Assembly (NCBI GenBank): GCA_023431055.1
Contig: JAEYXX010000061.1
Coordinates: 1-64,000 of the forward strand
Length of the DNA: 64,000 nt
Direction of reading: 5' to 3'
From: Pseudomonadota bacterium
GTDB lineage: Bacteria > Pseudomonadota > Gammaproteobacteria > Pseudomonadales > Pseudomonadaceae
Below, in pieces: positions 28,653 to 37,681 of this stretch. Position 1 is the first letter of the stretch, and every line of letters begins with the position of its first letter. The position numbers and the translations under genes were made by a program. Under the pieces are notes generated by a model. The model did not search any database and was not told the origin of the DNA. It worked only from the letters and a program-made list of their open reading frames with translations.

Positions 28653-29117
28653 TCAGGCGATTGCCCGAGACCCTTTCAGTCCTTCGTCCAGCAACCAGCG
28701 TGCGGCAATGCGCGCGGCCGCCTTGTGCTGCAGTTCCAGCTCGTTGAAACGCTTTTCGAAGCGGCGTCTCTCGGCCTTGTCCAACGCTTTCCAGGCCGCA
28801 TGGGTGGGTACGTCGGCGGTGGCTTCGAAGAGCACGTGGAACACCTGGCACCGGCTGTCATTGCTCAGGCTGCTGTCGTAGTTGTCGAGCAGCACCTTGA
28901 TGCGAATGGCGCCCTCTATCAGCGGCAGTTGCTCGTCGAGCAGGCTGCTGGCGAGGATGCTCAGATCGCTACCAATGCGCTGCCGGCGCTCCTGTTGCGC
29001 TTCGTCGCGGGCGCGCTGGTTGGCCCACACGCGGCGCCACAGGTGCCAGGCATAGGCCGCCAGGGCTGCGATCAGCAGCAGGCCGGTCAGTAGCAGGATG
29101 AGGGTCAGAGCATCCAT
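28653..29117 (-). CDS. DUF2489 family membrane-anchored protein
   Basis: Protein of 154 residues with one N-terminal helix (about 5-25, LILLLTGLLLIAALAAYAWH) and a charged cytoplasmic domain, DLSILASSLLDEQLPLIEGA through FEATADVPTHAAWKALDKAE, which I recognise as DUF2489. Function unknown. It lies 7 bp downstream of the SEC-C gene, and in P. aeruginosa a homologue lies beside quiP. An in-frame extension to 29192 reads into the SEC-C gene and is not used. Confidence 0.8.
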   Translation of the reverse strand: MDALTLILLLTGLLLIAALAAYAWHLWRRVWANQRARDEAQQERRQRIGSDLSILASSLLDEQLPLIEGAIRIKVLLDNYDSSLSNDSRCQVFHVLFEATADVPTHAAWKALDKAERRRFEKRFNELELQHKAAARIAARWLLDEGLKGSRAIA

Positions 29118-29124
29118 GCGCAGC

Positions 29125-29331
29125 TCAGGCGCCGTGGCACTTCTTGAATTTCTTCTGGCTGCCGCAAGGGCAGGGGTCGTTGCGGCCGACATCCTTCAGC
29201 GCGTTGCGTACCGGCTCCTGATGGCCGTGGTTGCAGTGCGGGCCGTGTACATGGCCGTGATCGTGATGATCGTGGTCATGGTTGCAGTCGGGGCCGTGGA
29301 TGTGAGGTTCGTTGCTCATGGTGTGGCTCAT
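29125..29331 (-). CDS. Small histidine-rich SEC-C motif metal-binding protein
   Basis: A 68-residue protein (or 64 from an ATG at 29319). The first half is a histidine-rich tract containing two HGP(D/H)CNH units; the second half ends in a SEC-C zinc motif, [18 protein letters not shown]. The combination suggests binding, storage or transfer of Zn or Ni. It sits between DUF2489 and the LEA14 gene on the same strand, 5 bp after the latter. No enzyme domain is present. Confidence 0.85.
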   Translation of the reverse strand: MSHTMSNEPHIHGPDCNHDHDHHDHGHVHGPHCNHGHQEPVRNALKDVGRNDPCPCGSQKKFKKCHGA

Positions 29332-29336
29332 GCAGG

Positions 29337-29816
29337 TTATTCGGGGATGTAATCGCCGGGAATTATCTCTCCATTGCGCGCCATGTGCACGCTGCGGCCG
29401 AACAACATGCCGGTTTTCACTTCGCCCTTGAGGCTATAGCGAATCGGTACGTCGGGTTTTTCCAGGGCCTTGACGATTTGCCGCACGTGGCGCCAGAGGT
29501 TGGTGCGTACCGGCACGTCGAAGGTGTGATGGCCGTGGGCGGGCACGGTGAACCACTCGTTGGAGTAGCCTTCGGCCAGTTGAATGCCATTGAGGTGGAC
29601 GTTGTAGTTCAACCCGCGCACGGGCAGGCTGACCCCATTGGGATTGTCGATTCGAAAGCGCAGGCTGAACTCCTGTTCGAGCAGCCTGGCCTTGATCACA
29701 TCAACTTTGATGAGTTGGACGTCCGGGTCCTTGAAGCCACCTGTCATCCAGGTAGAGCATCCTGTCAGGCCAGAAAGCAGGCCGAAAAACATCAATAGGC
29801 TGATAATTCTTATCAT
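29337..29816 (-). CDS. LEA14-type (WHy domain) lipoprotein
   Basis: Protein of 159 residues with a lipoprotein signal ([20 protein letters not shown]) followed by a late-embryogenesis-abundant type 2/WHy beta-sandwich ([20 protein letters not shown]). Such proteins occur in many pseudomonads and are linked by family to desiccation or stress tolerance; the molecular role is not known. The start at 29816 gives the cleanest signal; an ATG at 29834 with a GGGGG element upstream is possible. The first codons contain a Fur-box-like palindrome. Confidence 0.8.
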   Translation of the reverse strand: MIRIISLLMFFGLLSGLTGCSTWMTGGFKDPDVQLIKVDVIKARLLEQEFSLRFRIDNPNGVSLPVRGLNYNVHLNGIQLAEGYSNEWFTVPAHGHHTFDVPVRTNLWRHVRQIVKALEKPDVPIRYSLKGEVKTGMLFGRSVHMARNGEIIPGDYIPE

Positions 29817-30026
29817 TTGCGCCTGAGAAAGCATTTCATACCCCCATTGCGGCTCAGTGTAACAAGCACGCGCGTGGCTGCAACGGATGAAGTCGCATTA
29901 TTTTCAAGACGATAGCGCCGCTGTTTGACTCAGTAGGTAACCGCGATGGCATGGATGAGAAGCCTGCAGTGTCAGGGCAAAGGAACCTGCGCCATACTGA
30001 GCGGCGAATAGGACAGGAGTGTGACC

Positions 30027-30581
30027 ATGAGTCGCTATGAGATCGCCTTCTCCGGGCAACTGGTGCCGGGGGCACAGGCGGAGTTGGTCAAGGCCAATCT
30101 GGCCAAGCTGTTCCAGGCCGATGCTCAGCGTATCGCCCAGTTGTTCTCCGGGCGCCGCATCGTGATCAAGAACAACCTCGATGCCGCCGCTGCGGAGAAA
30201 TACCGGGCAACTCTCGAGCGAGCCGGTGCCCGTGTCGAGGTCGTCGACATGGATATGCTGATCGAGGAAGTCGAATTGGCGCCGCCACCGCCAGCCGAGA
30301 CGATACCTCCTGCAGCGGCTGCGCCTGCAGCGGCCAGGCCGGGGCGTTTGCAGGTCGCACCGCGTGATGAATACATGGCGGCATTCAGCGAGGTGGACGC
30401 GCCGGATTTCGGCATCGCTCCGGTAGGCAGCGATCTGCAGGACGCCAGGCCTGACCCCAAGGCACCGCCGGTCGACCTGTCGCAATTCAGTCTGGCGCCG
30501 GTGGGCAGCGACATGGGCCAAGCTAGGCCAGAGGCTCCCGCTGCCGCGCCGGACATCTCGCATCTGAAACTGCAGGACTGA
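30027..30581 (+). CDS. Hypothetical protein with conserved N-terminal domain and low-complexity tail
   Basis: Soluble protein of 184 residues. Residues 1-75 form a compact domain (SRYEIAFSGQLVPGAQAELV, LFSGRRIVIKNNLDAAAAEK, YRATLERAGARVEVVD), a module I have seen fused to other domains in gammaproteobacteria, with no known function. The rest is Pro/Ala-rich and includes two copies of an (I/L)APVGSD(L/M) motif, each in an FxIAPVGSD or FSLAPVGSD context. ATG 30027 has AGGAG 7 nt upstream; a GTG at 30021 is too close to it. Confidence 0.75.
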   Translation: MSRYEIAFSGQLVPGAQAELVKANLAKLFQADAQRIAQLFSGRRIVIKNNLDAAAAEKYRATLERAGARVEVVDMDMLIEEVELAPPPPAETIPPAAAAPAAARPGRLQVAPRDEYMAAFSEVDAPDFGIAPVGSDLQDARPDPKAPPVDLSQFSLAPVGSDMGQARPEAPAAAPDISHLKLQD

Positions 30582-30646
30582 CCGCTTCGCGGGTTGCAAC
30601 GCCGTGAGCTGCGCGGGCAGCCACGGCGTTTTTGCATCGAGCGCGG

Positions 30647-31762
30647 CTAGCCCGCCTTGCACTTGGCCTGCGCCTGCTCCGGTTTGAGGTTGCGCACGCT
30701 GGTGAAGAACAGCTCGCAGGTTTGCAGTTTCTGCGTTACCTGCCATTTCTGGGTACAGCTACTGAGCAGTTGCTGCGCATCGCGCGTCGGTTGCTGGCCC
30801 ATGCCGGCCTGCCAGCACGCCGCGCTCAGGTCCTGCCCCATGACCCTGATCCCCGCCGCGTTGGCGGCATCCTCGCTGCCCTTGTTGTTTGCCGGATCGG
30901 CGGCGTACCAGATATAGCTGGGATGATTGGCGCCGAGTACGGAGACCTGCCGGCCGGGCCCGGCGTTGATCTGGCCGAGCCCGAGCACGGGCAGGTTCAC
31001 GCCGTATTGCTGCTTGATCCAGCTGCGCACCGGGCTGCCGAAGGCGACCATCGGCAGGCTGGCGTCGTCCGGGGCCGCACTGAGCTCATCGACCATGCGC
31101 CGTTGGTAGTCGTTGAAGTAACCGTACACGCCTTCCAGGGCGCTGCCGGCACTGGCCGGGGCGGCAATCGGGGCGATGTCGACGATGGTCTGGTAGGCCG
31201 GCGTCTGCTCGGGGGCGATGCCGTTGTAGCTGAGCAGGGCGGCCCAGCGGTCGGTGGTGCTCGAGCGCAGATAATCCTGAGCCTGGGTTAGTGAGTAATC
31301 CGGTGGGAAGTGCAGCAGTTCGACGCTCTTGCGGTTCTCCAGTGCCATGCCCAGTGGCAGGAAGAAGTACCAGTTGTACTGCCATTTGCCGTCACGATTG
31401 AGTTGACTGGCGCCCTGATAGGCCAGGTCGCCGGCATCGAGCAGTTGCAGCAGGGGCTTGCCGTATTCGGCTGGTGTGCCCGCAAAGTGGGCTTGCACAC
31501 GCTCGCCGTTGCGCGTGACACGTACGCTGGCTTGCGGGTAGCCATCGCGCGTGAGGCTTTGCTGCAGGTAGTGTTCCACCGTCTGCTCCAGTGTCCAGTC
31601 GCGGTAGCAGATCACGCTGCAGTTGTTCGGATAGGCGAACAGACGGCTGACGCGCTGGCTGTCCCCCAGGTCCAGCCTCTCCCCTTGCGACCCGCCGGGC
31701 TGGTTGGCGCAGCCAAAGAGCAGGCCGGCCAGGATAAGAGCGATACCACTTTTCTTGTGCAT
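30647..31762 (-). CDS. Uncharacterised lipoprotein
   Basis: Protein of 371 residues with a lipoprotein signal (MHKKSGIALILAGLLFGC), so a lipid-anchored envelope location is likely. The mature part begins with LFAYPNNCSVICYRDWTLEQ and contains several Cys (including CELFF and KCKAG near the end) that could form disulfides in the periplasm. I do not recognise a domain. AAGGAG lies 6 nt before ATG 31762. It is transcribed away from the convergent gene at 30027; its own neighbours on this strand are ychJ and the DUF6231-like gene. Confidence 0.8.
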   Translation of the reverse strand: MHKKSGIALILAGLLFGCANQPGGSQGERLDLGDSQRVSRLFAYPNNCSVICYRDWTLEQTVEHYLQQSLTRDGYPQASVRVTRNGERVQAHFAGTPAEYGKPLLQLLDAGDLAYQGASQLNRDGKWQYNWYFFLPLGMALENRKSVELLHFPPDYSLTQAQDYLRSSTTDRWAALLSYNGIAPEQTPAYQTIVDIAPIAAPASAGSALEGVYGYFNDYQRRMVDELSAAPDDASLPMVAFGSPVRSWIKQQYGVNLPVLGLGQINAGPGRQVSVLGANHPSYIWYAADPANNKGSEDAANAAGIRVMGQDLSAACWQAGMGQQPTRDAQQLLSSCTQKWQVTQKLQTCELFFTSVRNLKPEQAQAKCKAG

Positions 31763-31829
31763 GGCTTTCTCCTTGTTGAGCGTCCTCGAGGGACGATTCA
31801 ACTCAAGCAGAAAGCGTGATTAACGCCAG

Positions 31830-32312
31830 TCAACCATTCAGGTAAGGCGCGCAGCACTTCTTGAACTTCTGGCCGCCTTGACAGGGGCAAGGGTCATTGC
31901 GTCCGGCCTTCAATGCCACTGTCGGGTCGAGGAAGTACCAGCGTCCCTCCACCTGAACGAAGGCGGAGCATTCGCGATGACGATGTTCGCCATGCTCGTC
32001 ATGCCAGTGGGCGACGAAGGCGACCTGCGCATGTTCGGGCTTGCCGCCGAATACCTCACTGCCTTCCACTTCCAGGCCGAGCCAGGTGCTTTGAGCGCTC
32101 CAGGCGGCCATGGCGTCACGATTAAGCGCCTGTTGCTGAATCGGCAGAGTGGTGGCCACCAGATAGTCCACCAGGCCCAGCACATAGGCGCTGTAGCGCG
32201 AGCGCATCAGCAGCTCTGCACTGGGGGCGTGGGTGCCTGCGTGATAATGGCCGCAGCACTGGCCAAGCGGGTTGCCGCTGCCACAGGGGCAATTGGGATC
32301 GAGTGGGTTCAT
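31830..32312 (-). CDS. ychJ: YchJ family protein with two SEC-C motifs
   Basis: Protein of 160 residues with a SEC-C zinc motif at each end ([14 protein letters not shown] near 7-20 and [16 protein letters not shown] near 139-154) around an NTF2-like middle domain ([20 protein letters not shown]). This is the UPF0225/YchJ architecture; function is unknown, zinc binding is expected. It follows the DUF6231-like gene by 4 bp on the same strand. Confidence 0.9.
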   Translation of the reverse strand: MNPLDPNCPCGSGNPLGQCCGHYHAGTHAPSAELLMRSRYSAYVLGLVDYLVATTLPIQQQALNRDAMAAWSAQSTWLGLEVEGSEVFGGKPEHAQVAFVAHWHDEHGEHRHRECSAFVQVEGRWYFLDPTVALKAGRNDPCPCQGGQKFKKCCAPYLNG

Positions 32313-32316
32313 CGCT

Positions 32317-32814
32317 CTACCACCAGTATTTGCCGAAGTTTTGTGGATTGGCCCAGAACTTTGCGTTCAACCAGTCGGGAACTTGCTTGTAATCGAGCAG
32401 ATCATAGGTGAACAGATACAGGGTCTGTCCCTCGCGCTGGAATTGCTCGCTGGCCTGCATGGCCAGGGCGAACAGGTCGGTTTCCTGCCAATCGGCAGCC
32501 TTGAGGTCGAGCAATACGGCGACCCGGCTGGCGTTGAGGTTGCGAATGCCGCCCAGTAGTTGCAATCCATCGCGTTTGGGTAAGTGCTCCAGACAGTCGA
32601 CCAGCAACGCCAGGTCGAAACGCTGCGCGGCCAATTCCGGCGCCAGGGGAGCAGCAGGTGCGGTGGTGACCTGACACTGCGGATGGGCGCTGTGAAAGGC
32701 GCTGACTGCGGGTAGTTCGCTTGCCCCGAGCAACAGCAGTTTCTCGGGTGTGTAGCGGGCAAGCAGTGCCGCAATGGCCTGCTGTGGAGTACGGGTGCTA
32801 AGGCTGGCGGTCAT
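32317..32814 (-). CDS. Pseudomonas protein with methyltransferase-like fold, probably DUF6231
   Basis: Protein of 165 residues. [20 protein letters not shown] and [20 protein letters not shown] resemble motifs I and post-I/II of class I SAM methyltransferases, but the glycine-rich SAM loop is incomplete, so activity is doubtful. The C-terminus is [18 protein letters not shown], strongly conserved in Pseudomonas relatives as I recall. GAGGAAG precedes ATG 32814. It is divergent from the OmpA-family gene and just upstream of ychJ. Confidence 0.7.
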   Translation of the reverse strand: MTASLSTRTPQQAIAALLARYTPEKLLLLGASELPAVSAFHSAHPQCQVTTAPAAPLAPELAAQRFDLALLVDCLEHLPKRDGLQLLGGIRNLNASRVAVLLDLKAADWQETDLFALAMQASEQFQREGQTLYLFTYDLLDYKQVPDWLNAKFWANPQNFGKYWW

Positions 32815-32977
32815 CGAACTTCCTCGAAAAGTCTGCAAAGACTAACGTGGTGTCGGTATCTGGCCTAGAGTGAGAGAAAATTATCCGCAGAAGCTGCTAT
32901 AGCTGGCGGATTGTACAACTCCTGTCTTTACTACTATCGAGTCGGTTATGGGCCGATGAACATTGGAGACCTAAAGT

Positions 32978-33610
32978 ATGAGTATCACAAGGAACGCAGT
33001 ACCCCTGATTCTGGCTAGTACCCTGCTGACCGGTTGTGCCGGCCTGCAGAAAACCGACTGGCCCACCTGCGCGGCGGTAGGCGGTGTAGGTGGTGCAGCG
33101 TTAGGGGCAATCGAAAGCTCTACCTGGGCGGGTGGTGGTGCACTGGTGGGTGCTGGTATGGCTGCCGCGTACTGCTGGGTACATGGTGCCGAAGCTCAGC
33201 AGGTTGCCGTCGTCGAAGAAGAGGTCATGGTCGAGGAAGTCGCCGTGGCTGAGCCGGCTGAAGCTGTCCGCGTCGAGCTGGACGTCAAGTTCGACTTCGA
33301 CAAGGCTCAGGTCAAGCAGGAAAGCTATGGCGATATCAAAGCGCTGGCCGACTTCATGAAGCAGTACCCGCAGACCAGCACCGTGGTTGAAGGTCATACC
33401 GACTCCGTGGGCAGCGATGCCTACAACCAGGGTCTGTCCGAGCGCCGCGCCAATGCCGTTCGCGAGGTACTGGTCAACCAGTACGGCGTAGAGTCCGGCC
33501 GCGTTCAGGCGGTTGGCTATGGTGAGAGCCGTCCGGTTGCTGACAACGCCACTGCTGAAGGCCGTGCCATCAACCGCCGGGTTGAAGCTGAGGTCGAAGC
33601 TCAGCCGTAA
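32978..33610 (+). CDS. OmpA family lipoprotein (PA1041-like)
   Basis: Outer-membrane lipoprotein of 210 residues. Signal with lipobox LTGC (Cys20); a glycine-zipper stretch at about 34-63 (GGVGGAALGAIE, GGGALVGAGMAAAY); an acidic Glu/Val linker (about 75-95); and a C-terminal OmpA-like domain with FDFDKAQVKQESYGDI and VEGHTDSVGSDAYNQGLSER that binds peptidoglycan. It most likely tethers the outer membrane to the wall. It is monocistronic, followed by a strong terminator. Confidence 0.9.
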   Translation: MSITRNAVPLILASTLLTGCAGLQKTDWPTCAAVGGVGGAALGAIESSTWAGGGALVGAGMAAAYCWVHGAEAQQVAVVEEEVMVEEVAVAEPAEAVRVELDVKFDFDKAQVKQESYGDIKALADFMKQYPQTSTVVEGHTDSVGSDAYNQGLSERRANAVREVLVNQYGVESGRVQAVGYGESRPVADNATAEGRAINRRVEAEVEAQP

Positions 33611-33640
33611 CGCGCTTCGCTGTAACGGCGCCAACCGCAA

Positions 33641-33676
33641 AGGCCCGGCCGGTTTCCACCGGCCGGGCTTTTTTGT
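33641..33676 (+). terminator. Terminator of the OmpA family lipoprotein gene
   Basis: GC-rich stem (GCCCGGCCGGT with ACCGGCCGGGC) and 4-nt loop followed by T6, 30 bp after the stop. Confidence 0.9.
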
Positions 33677-33822
33677 GTGAAGCCCGGAGCCGCCCGCGTC
33701 AACGAAAGGCCGACAGCGGCGGCGATACGTTAAGTCATGGAAAATAATCCTTCGCTCTGGTGGTCCACGCCGCGACCGGTTAACGTGCTGCGCTAGTAGA
33801 AAAACCGAGTACGAGGGCGGGC

Positions 33823-34128
33823 ATGAAAGCACTGTTGATCATGGGCAAGGCGCTCGCCTTGCTCTTCTGGCTGGTGTTCGCGGCGGCGTTGGCGAAACGC
33901 CTGGGCACTCCGTTCGAGCAGCTCGTCTATCTGTTGGCCGCATTTCTGGCAACGCTGCATGGGGCGCAGTTGTGGTTGTTCTCCGGTCTGCTATGCGGCC
34001 GCGCCAATCCCTGGCTGGACCGTGTGCAGGTACTGCTGTTCGGTATTTTCCATCTCTACCCGTTGAAAGCCGAGCAGCAGCCCGAAACGGTCGTAGCGCC
34101 AGTGATCGAGGAAGCCGCTCATGCGTAG
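33823..34128 (+). CDS. DUF1145 family small membrane protein
   Basis: Protein of 101 residues with two or three hydrophobic helices (ALALLFWLVFAAALAKR; LVYLLAAFLATLHGAQLWLF) and a short charged tail. It fits DUF1145, common in Pseudomonas and unknown in function. Its last eight bases overlap the start of the collagen-like gene, so the two are translationally coupled and may work together. Confidence 0.8.
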   Translation: MKALLIMGKALALLFWLVFAAALAKRLGTPFEQLVYLLAAFLATLHGAQLWLFSGLLCGRANPWLDRVQVLLFGIFHLYPLKAEQQPETVVAPVIEEAAHA

Positions 34129-34882
34129 CCTCGCGCTGTTGCTCTGCTTGTGCGCCGGTACGTCCCTGGCCGCGACCCAGGTCAAGGTCCCATCCAATAC
34201 CCTGATGCGTCTGCCTGTTGCCAGCAGCAGTCTGCAGCTGGAGCGGCTGGAGGTCGAGGATCAGGCGACCCTGATGATCCCGGCGACGGTGACGGAATTG
34301 CGCATCGGCGAATTGCTGATGGGGCGCGACGCTCGCATCGGGGTGGCGCCGAGTGATCAGCCGCTACGGCTTGTGGTCGAGGATGCGGATATCGGCCCCG
34401 GCGCCTGGATCAGCGCCAAGGGCGCCGCTGGTACCTATACCCGGCCAGCGACGCCGGGGCGTGAGATCAGTCTCAAGCTGCACAAACTGACATTCGAGTC
34501 GCTGACCCTGGATGTACGCGGTGGTCAGGGCACGCCTGGTTATGCCGGGCTCGATGGTGCCCATGGCCAGCCGGGCGGTTGCACTTGGGGCCAGGCCAGT
34601 GCGGGCTACGATGGCCAGGATGGTACCGATGGCCACGATGGTGCGCCGGGCGGCAATGTGGTGCTGGAAGTGCCGCATCATGTCGAGGTCGAGCGCATGC
34701 AGGTCTTGCTCGATGGCGGCGCCGGTGGGGCCGCTGGCTCGGCGGGGCGTCCCGGCCGCGGTGGTGCGGCCAAGGGCTGTCTGCTCTACGGCGTAGATGG
34801 CGCTGCGGACGGCAAACCGGGGCAGCCAGGGCGCGAAGGTGCGGCAGGACGCAGTGGCTCGGTGCAGGTGTTCCGCTTCTGA
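34121..34882 (+). CDS. Exported collagen-like protein
   Basis: Protein of 253 residues with a Sec signal (MRSLALLLCLCAGTSLA, cleavage before about residue 18). Residues 18-120 form a beta-rich region (NTLMRLPVASSSLQLERLEV, then ATVTELRIGELLMG); two interrupted Gly-x-y tracts follow, about 130-180 (GTPGYAGLDGAHGQPGG, GYDGQDGTDGHDGAPGG) and about 200-247 (GKPGQPGREGAAGRSG). The tracts are shorter and less regular than true bacterial collagens, so a stable triple helix is uncertain. A location in the periplasm or outer surface is likely. Coupled to the DUF1145 gene by overlap. Confidence 0.8.
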   Translation: MRSLALLLCLCAGTSLAATQVKVPSNTLMRLPVASSSLQLERLEVEDQATLMIPATVTELRIGELLMGRDARIGVAPSDQPLRLVVEDADIGPGAWISAKGAAGTYTRPATPGREISLKLHKLTFESLTLDVRGGQGTPGYAGLDGAHGQPGGCTWGQASAGYDGQDGTDGHDGAPGGNVVLEVPHHVEVERMQVLLDGGAGGAAGSAGRPGRGGAAKGCLLYGVDGAADGKPGQPGREGAAGRSGSVQVFRF

Positions 34883-34926
34883 GTGGTCGCTGCTGTTGTC
34901 GCTCGCGCGGACGGCAGCAGCACCGA

Positions 34927-35391
34927 TCAGAACGAAGGGCGCATGGCCACCAGCGTCATCAGTGCCAGGCCGATCAGCAGGTTGCTGCCCACCACCCTGC
35001 GAATCCGCCCCAGAACCGCACCGCCAGCCTGCCAGTTTTCAGCCTCTACGGCGCGCCGCAGCTCCGGCAGCTGCAACGCCTGAACGCGCAGAAACAGCGC
35101 GAGCATCACCAGATACAGCCCCATCATGATATGCACGTAGCGCGGTGCGGCGTCGAAGCCGCTGTAGCTCATGTGCAACATGCCCATGCCGGTCACCGGC
35201 AACAGCGCGACCGCCAGCCAGACCCAGACGAAGAAACGCTTGAACACGCCGAGCCACAGGCGCAGGCGCGCGGGCGCTTCCAGCGTGTCGACCGCAGCCG
35301 GGCGCAGGATCATCCAGGCGAAGAACATCCCCCCGACCCAGACGACAGCAGCGAGCAGGTGTAGGGCATAGAGCGGTGCATAGGGCGTCAT
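34927..35391 (-). CDS. CopD-domain-like four-helix membrane protein
   Basis: Integral membrane protein of 154 residues with four helices; the first carries LYALHLLAAVVWVGGMFFAW, with His and Trp positions typical of CopD and related heme-binding or copper-related membrane domains. There is no soluble CopC partner here, so a copper role is not supported; a cytochrome-like role is equally possible. It lies convergent with the collagen-like gene and divergent from dinG. Confidence 0.75.
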   Translation of the reverse strand: MTPYAPLYALHLLAAVVWVGGMFFAWMILRPAAVDTLEAPARLRLWLGVFKRFFVWVWLAVALLPVTGMGMLHMSYSGFDAAPRYVHIMMGLYLVMLALFLRVQALQLPELRRAVEAENWQAGGAVLGRIRRVVGSNLLIGLALMTLVAMRPSF

Positions 35392-35531
35392 GTGGTTTCT
35401 CCATCGGGGCCGTTGGGCAGTTCGCGGCGTTCGATTGGCACGCGAGTCTGCGCCAGATCGATTGGCGCGTTATGATAGCGGCCGCTCCGCGAATACTGAA
35501 AATTTATCCAGCCTTTTTCGTTTCAGAATCC

Positions 35532-37676
35532 ATGCTCAGTACCGAACTCAAGACCCAGATCCAGGGCGCCTATTCGCGCTTTCTCGAGGCCAAGTCGCTC
35601 AAGCCGCGCTACGGCCAGCGCCTGATGATCGCCGAGATCGCCAAGGTGCTCGGCACCATCAGGAGTGACGACGAGGGCAAGCGCCTGGGCGAGCCGGCCG
35701 TGGTCGCGGTGGAAGCTGGCACCGGTACTGGCAAGACGGTCGCCTACAGCCTGGCCACCATCCCCACGGCCAAGGCTGCCGGCAAGCGTCTGGTGATCGC
35801 CACCGCGACGGTCGCCCTGCAGGAGCAGATCGTGCACAAGGATCTGCCGGATCTGTTGCGCAACAGCGGTCTGAATTTCAGCTTCGCCCTGGCCAAGGGG
35901 CGTGGGCGTTATCTGTGCCTGTCCAAGCTCGATCATCTGCTGCAGGACGGCGCCGCGCAGAGCGCCACGGCGCAATTGTTCGAGGAAGAAGGCTTTCGCA
36001 TCGACGTCGACGAGCAGGGGCAGAAGCTGTTCACCGCGATGATCGAGAAGCTCGCCGGCAACAAATGGGACGGTGATCGCGATAGCTGGCCGGAGGAACT
36101 GGAGGACAGCCGCTGGGCGCAGCTGACCACCGATCACAGCCAGTGCACCAATCGCCACTGTCCGAATTTCCAGCAGTGCGCCTTCTACAAGGCGCGCGAG
36201 GGCATGGGCAAGGTTGACGTGATCGTCACCAACCACGACATGGTGCTGGCGGACCTGGCGCTCGGCGGCGGCGCGGTGCTGCCCGACCCGCGTGAGACTA
36301 TCTATGTGTTCGACGAAGGCCACCATTTGCCTGACAAGGCCATCGGCCACTTCGCCCATTTCACCCGCCTGCGCTCAACCGCCGACTGGCTGACCCAGAT
36401 CGACAAGAACCTGACCAAGCTGCTGGCGCAGAATCCGTTGCCTGGCGATCTCGGTCGCCTGATCGAACAGGTGCCGGAGCTGGCCCGTGAGCTGAAGACC
36501 CAGCAGCAGTTCATGTTCACGGCCTGTGAAGAGATTGCCGACTTCAAGGCCGGCGAGGACATGGAAGGGCGCGAGCGTCCGCGCCACCGCTTCGTCGGCG
36601 GTGTGGTACCGCAACACCTCACCGAGCTGGGGCTGGAGCTGAAGAAAGGGTTCTCCAAGCTCAACGATCTGTTCACCGGCGTTACCGAGCTGCTCAAGGA
36701 AGCCATGGACGGTGAGGGGGCAGTGGGTATCGCCAGCCATCAGGCCGAGGAGTGGTATCCGCTGTTCGGCAGCCTGATGGCCCGCGCCAAGGGCAACTGG
36801 GAGCTGTGGCTGGCTTTCACCGCCGAGGACCCTGAGGAAAGCCCGCCGATGGCACGCTGGCTGACCCTGGCCGAGAGCGGTGCGCTATACGACATCGAGG
36901 TCAACGCCAGCCCGATCCTCGCCGCCGAGACGCTGCGCCGCAATCTGTGGAATGTCGCCCACGGCTGCCTGGTGACGTCCGCTACCCTGACCGCGCTGGG
37001 CACCTTCGACCGCTACCGCATGCGTGCCGGGCTGCCCAAGGTGGCGGTCACCGCCATCGTGCCGAGCCCTTTCCACCACGCCGATGCCGGCCTGCTGCGC
37101 GTGCCGGATCTGAAGGCCGACCCGCGCGAGGCGGCTGCGCACACGGCGGCCATCATCCGCGAGCTGCCGAACCTGGTGGCCGGCAGTCGCGGCACGCTGG
37201 TGCTGTTTTCCTCGCGCAAGCAGATGCAGGAGGTGTTCGACGGCCTGGATCGCGACTGGCGCAAACGGGTGTTCATCCAGGGCAACCTGTCCAAGCAGGA
37301 GACCCTGAACAAGCACAAGGCGCGTGTCGATTCAGGTGAGGAAAGCGTGCTGTTCGGCCTGGCCAGTTTCGCCGAGGGTGTCGACCTGCCCGGTGCCTAC
37401 TGCGAGCACGTGGTGATCGCCAAGATTCCCTTTGCCGTCCCGGACGACCCGGTGGAGGCGGCGCTGGCCGAGTGGATCGAGGCGCGTGGCGGCAATCCCT
37501 TCATGGAAATCGCCGTACCGGATGCCTCGCTGCGCCTGGTGCAGGCCTGCGGTCGCCTGCTGCGTACCGAGGCCGACCGCGGCACCATCACGTTGCTGGA
37601 TCGCCGTGTGGTGACCCAACGCTACGGCAAGGCCATCCTCAATGCCTTGCCGCCGTTTCGCCGGCAGATCGACTGA
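35532..37676 (+). CDS. dinG: ATP-dependent DNA helicase DinG
   Basis: XPD-like superfamily 2 helicase of 714 residues that unwinds DNA 5'-3' and resolves R-loops and replication conflicts. Walker A is AGTGTGKT at 62-69; the DEAH-type box is DEGH at 261-264; iron-sulfur ligands are Cys129, Cys205, Cys210 and Cys216 (CTNRHCPNFQQC). The C-terminal helicase half contains VLFSSRKQMQEVFDG and the motif VI region VQACGRLLRTEADRG. ATG 35532 is used (MLSTELKTQI); the frame is open to 35376 but there overlaps the divergent promoter. It ends only 5 bp from the stop of mrpG. Confidence 0.95.
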   Translation: MLSTELKTQIQGAYSRFLEAKSLKPRYGQRLMIAEIAKVLGTIRSDDEGKRLGEPAVVAVEAGTGTGKTVAYSLATIPTAKAAGKRLVIATATVALQEQIVHKDLPDLLRNSGLNFSFALAKGRGRYLCLSKLDHLLQDGAAQSATAQLFEEEGFRIDVDEQGQKLFTAMIEKLAGNKWDGDRDSWPEELEDSRWAQLTTDHSQCTNRHCPNFQQCAFYKAREGMGKVDVIVTNHDMVLADLALGGGAVLPDPRETIYVFDEGHHLPDKAIGHFAHFTRLRSTADWLTQIDKNLTKLLAQNPLPGDLGRLIEQVPELARELKTQQQFMFTACEEIADFKAGEDMEGRERPRHRFVGGVVPQHLTELGLELKKGFSKLNDLFTGVTELLKEAMDGEGAVGIASHQAEEWYPLFGSLMARAKGNWELWLAFTAEDPEESPPMARWLTLAESGALYDIEVNASPILAAETLRRNLWNVAHGCLVTSATLTALGTFDRYRMRAGLPKVAVTAIVPSPFHHADAGLLRVPDLKADPREAAAHTAAIIRELPNLVAGSRGTLVLFSSRKQMQEVFDGLDRDWRKRVFIQGNLSKQETLNKHKARVDSGEESVLFGLASFAEGVDLPGAYCEHVVIAKIPFAVPDDPVEAALAEWIEARGGNPFMEIAVPDASLRLVQACGRLLRTEADRGTITLLDRRVVTQRYGKAILNALPPFRRQID

Positions 37677-37681
37677 CTGAT

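Noticed and set aside
26157..29093. 978-residue plus-strand open frame opposite the acylase gene
   Set aside because: Antisense shadow of the 837-residue QuiP-like protein and its neighbours in high-GC DNA; composition is Gly/His/Gln/Arg-rich without domains or SD, whereas the minus strand has clear family motifs.
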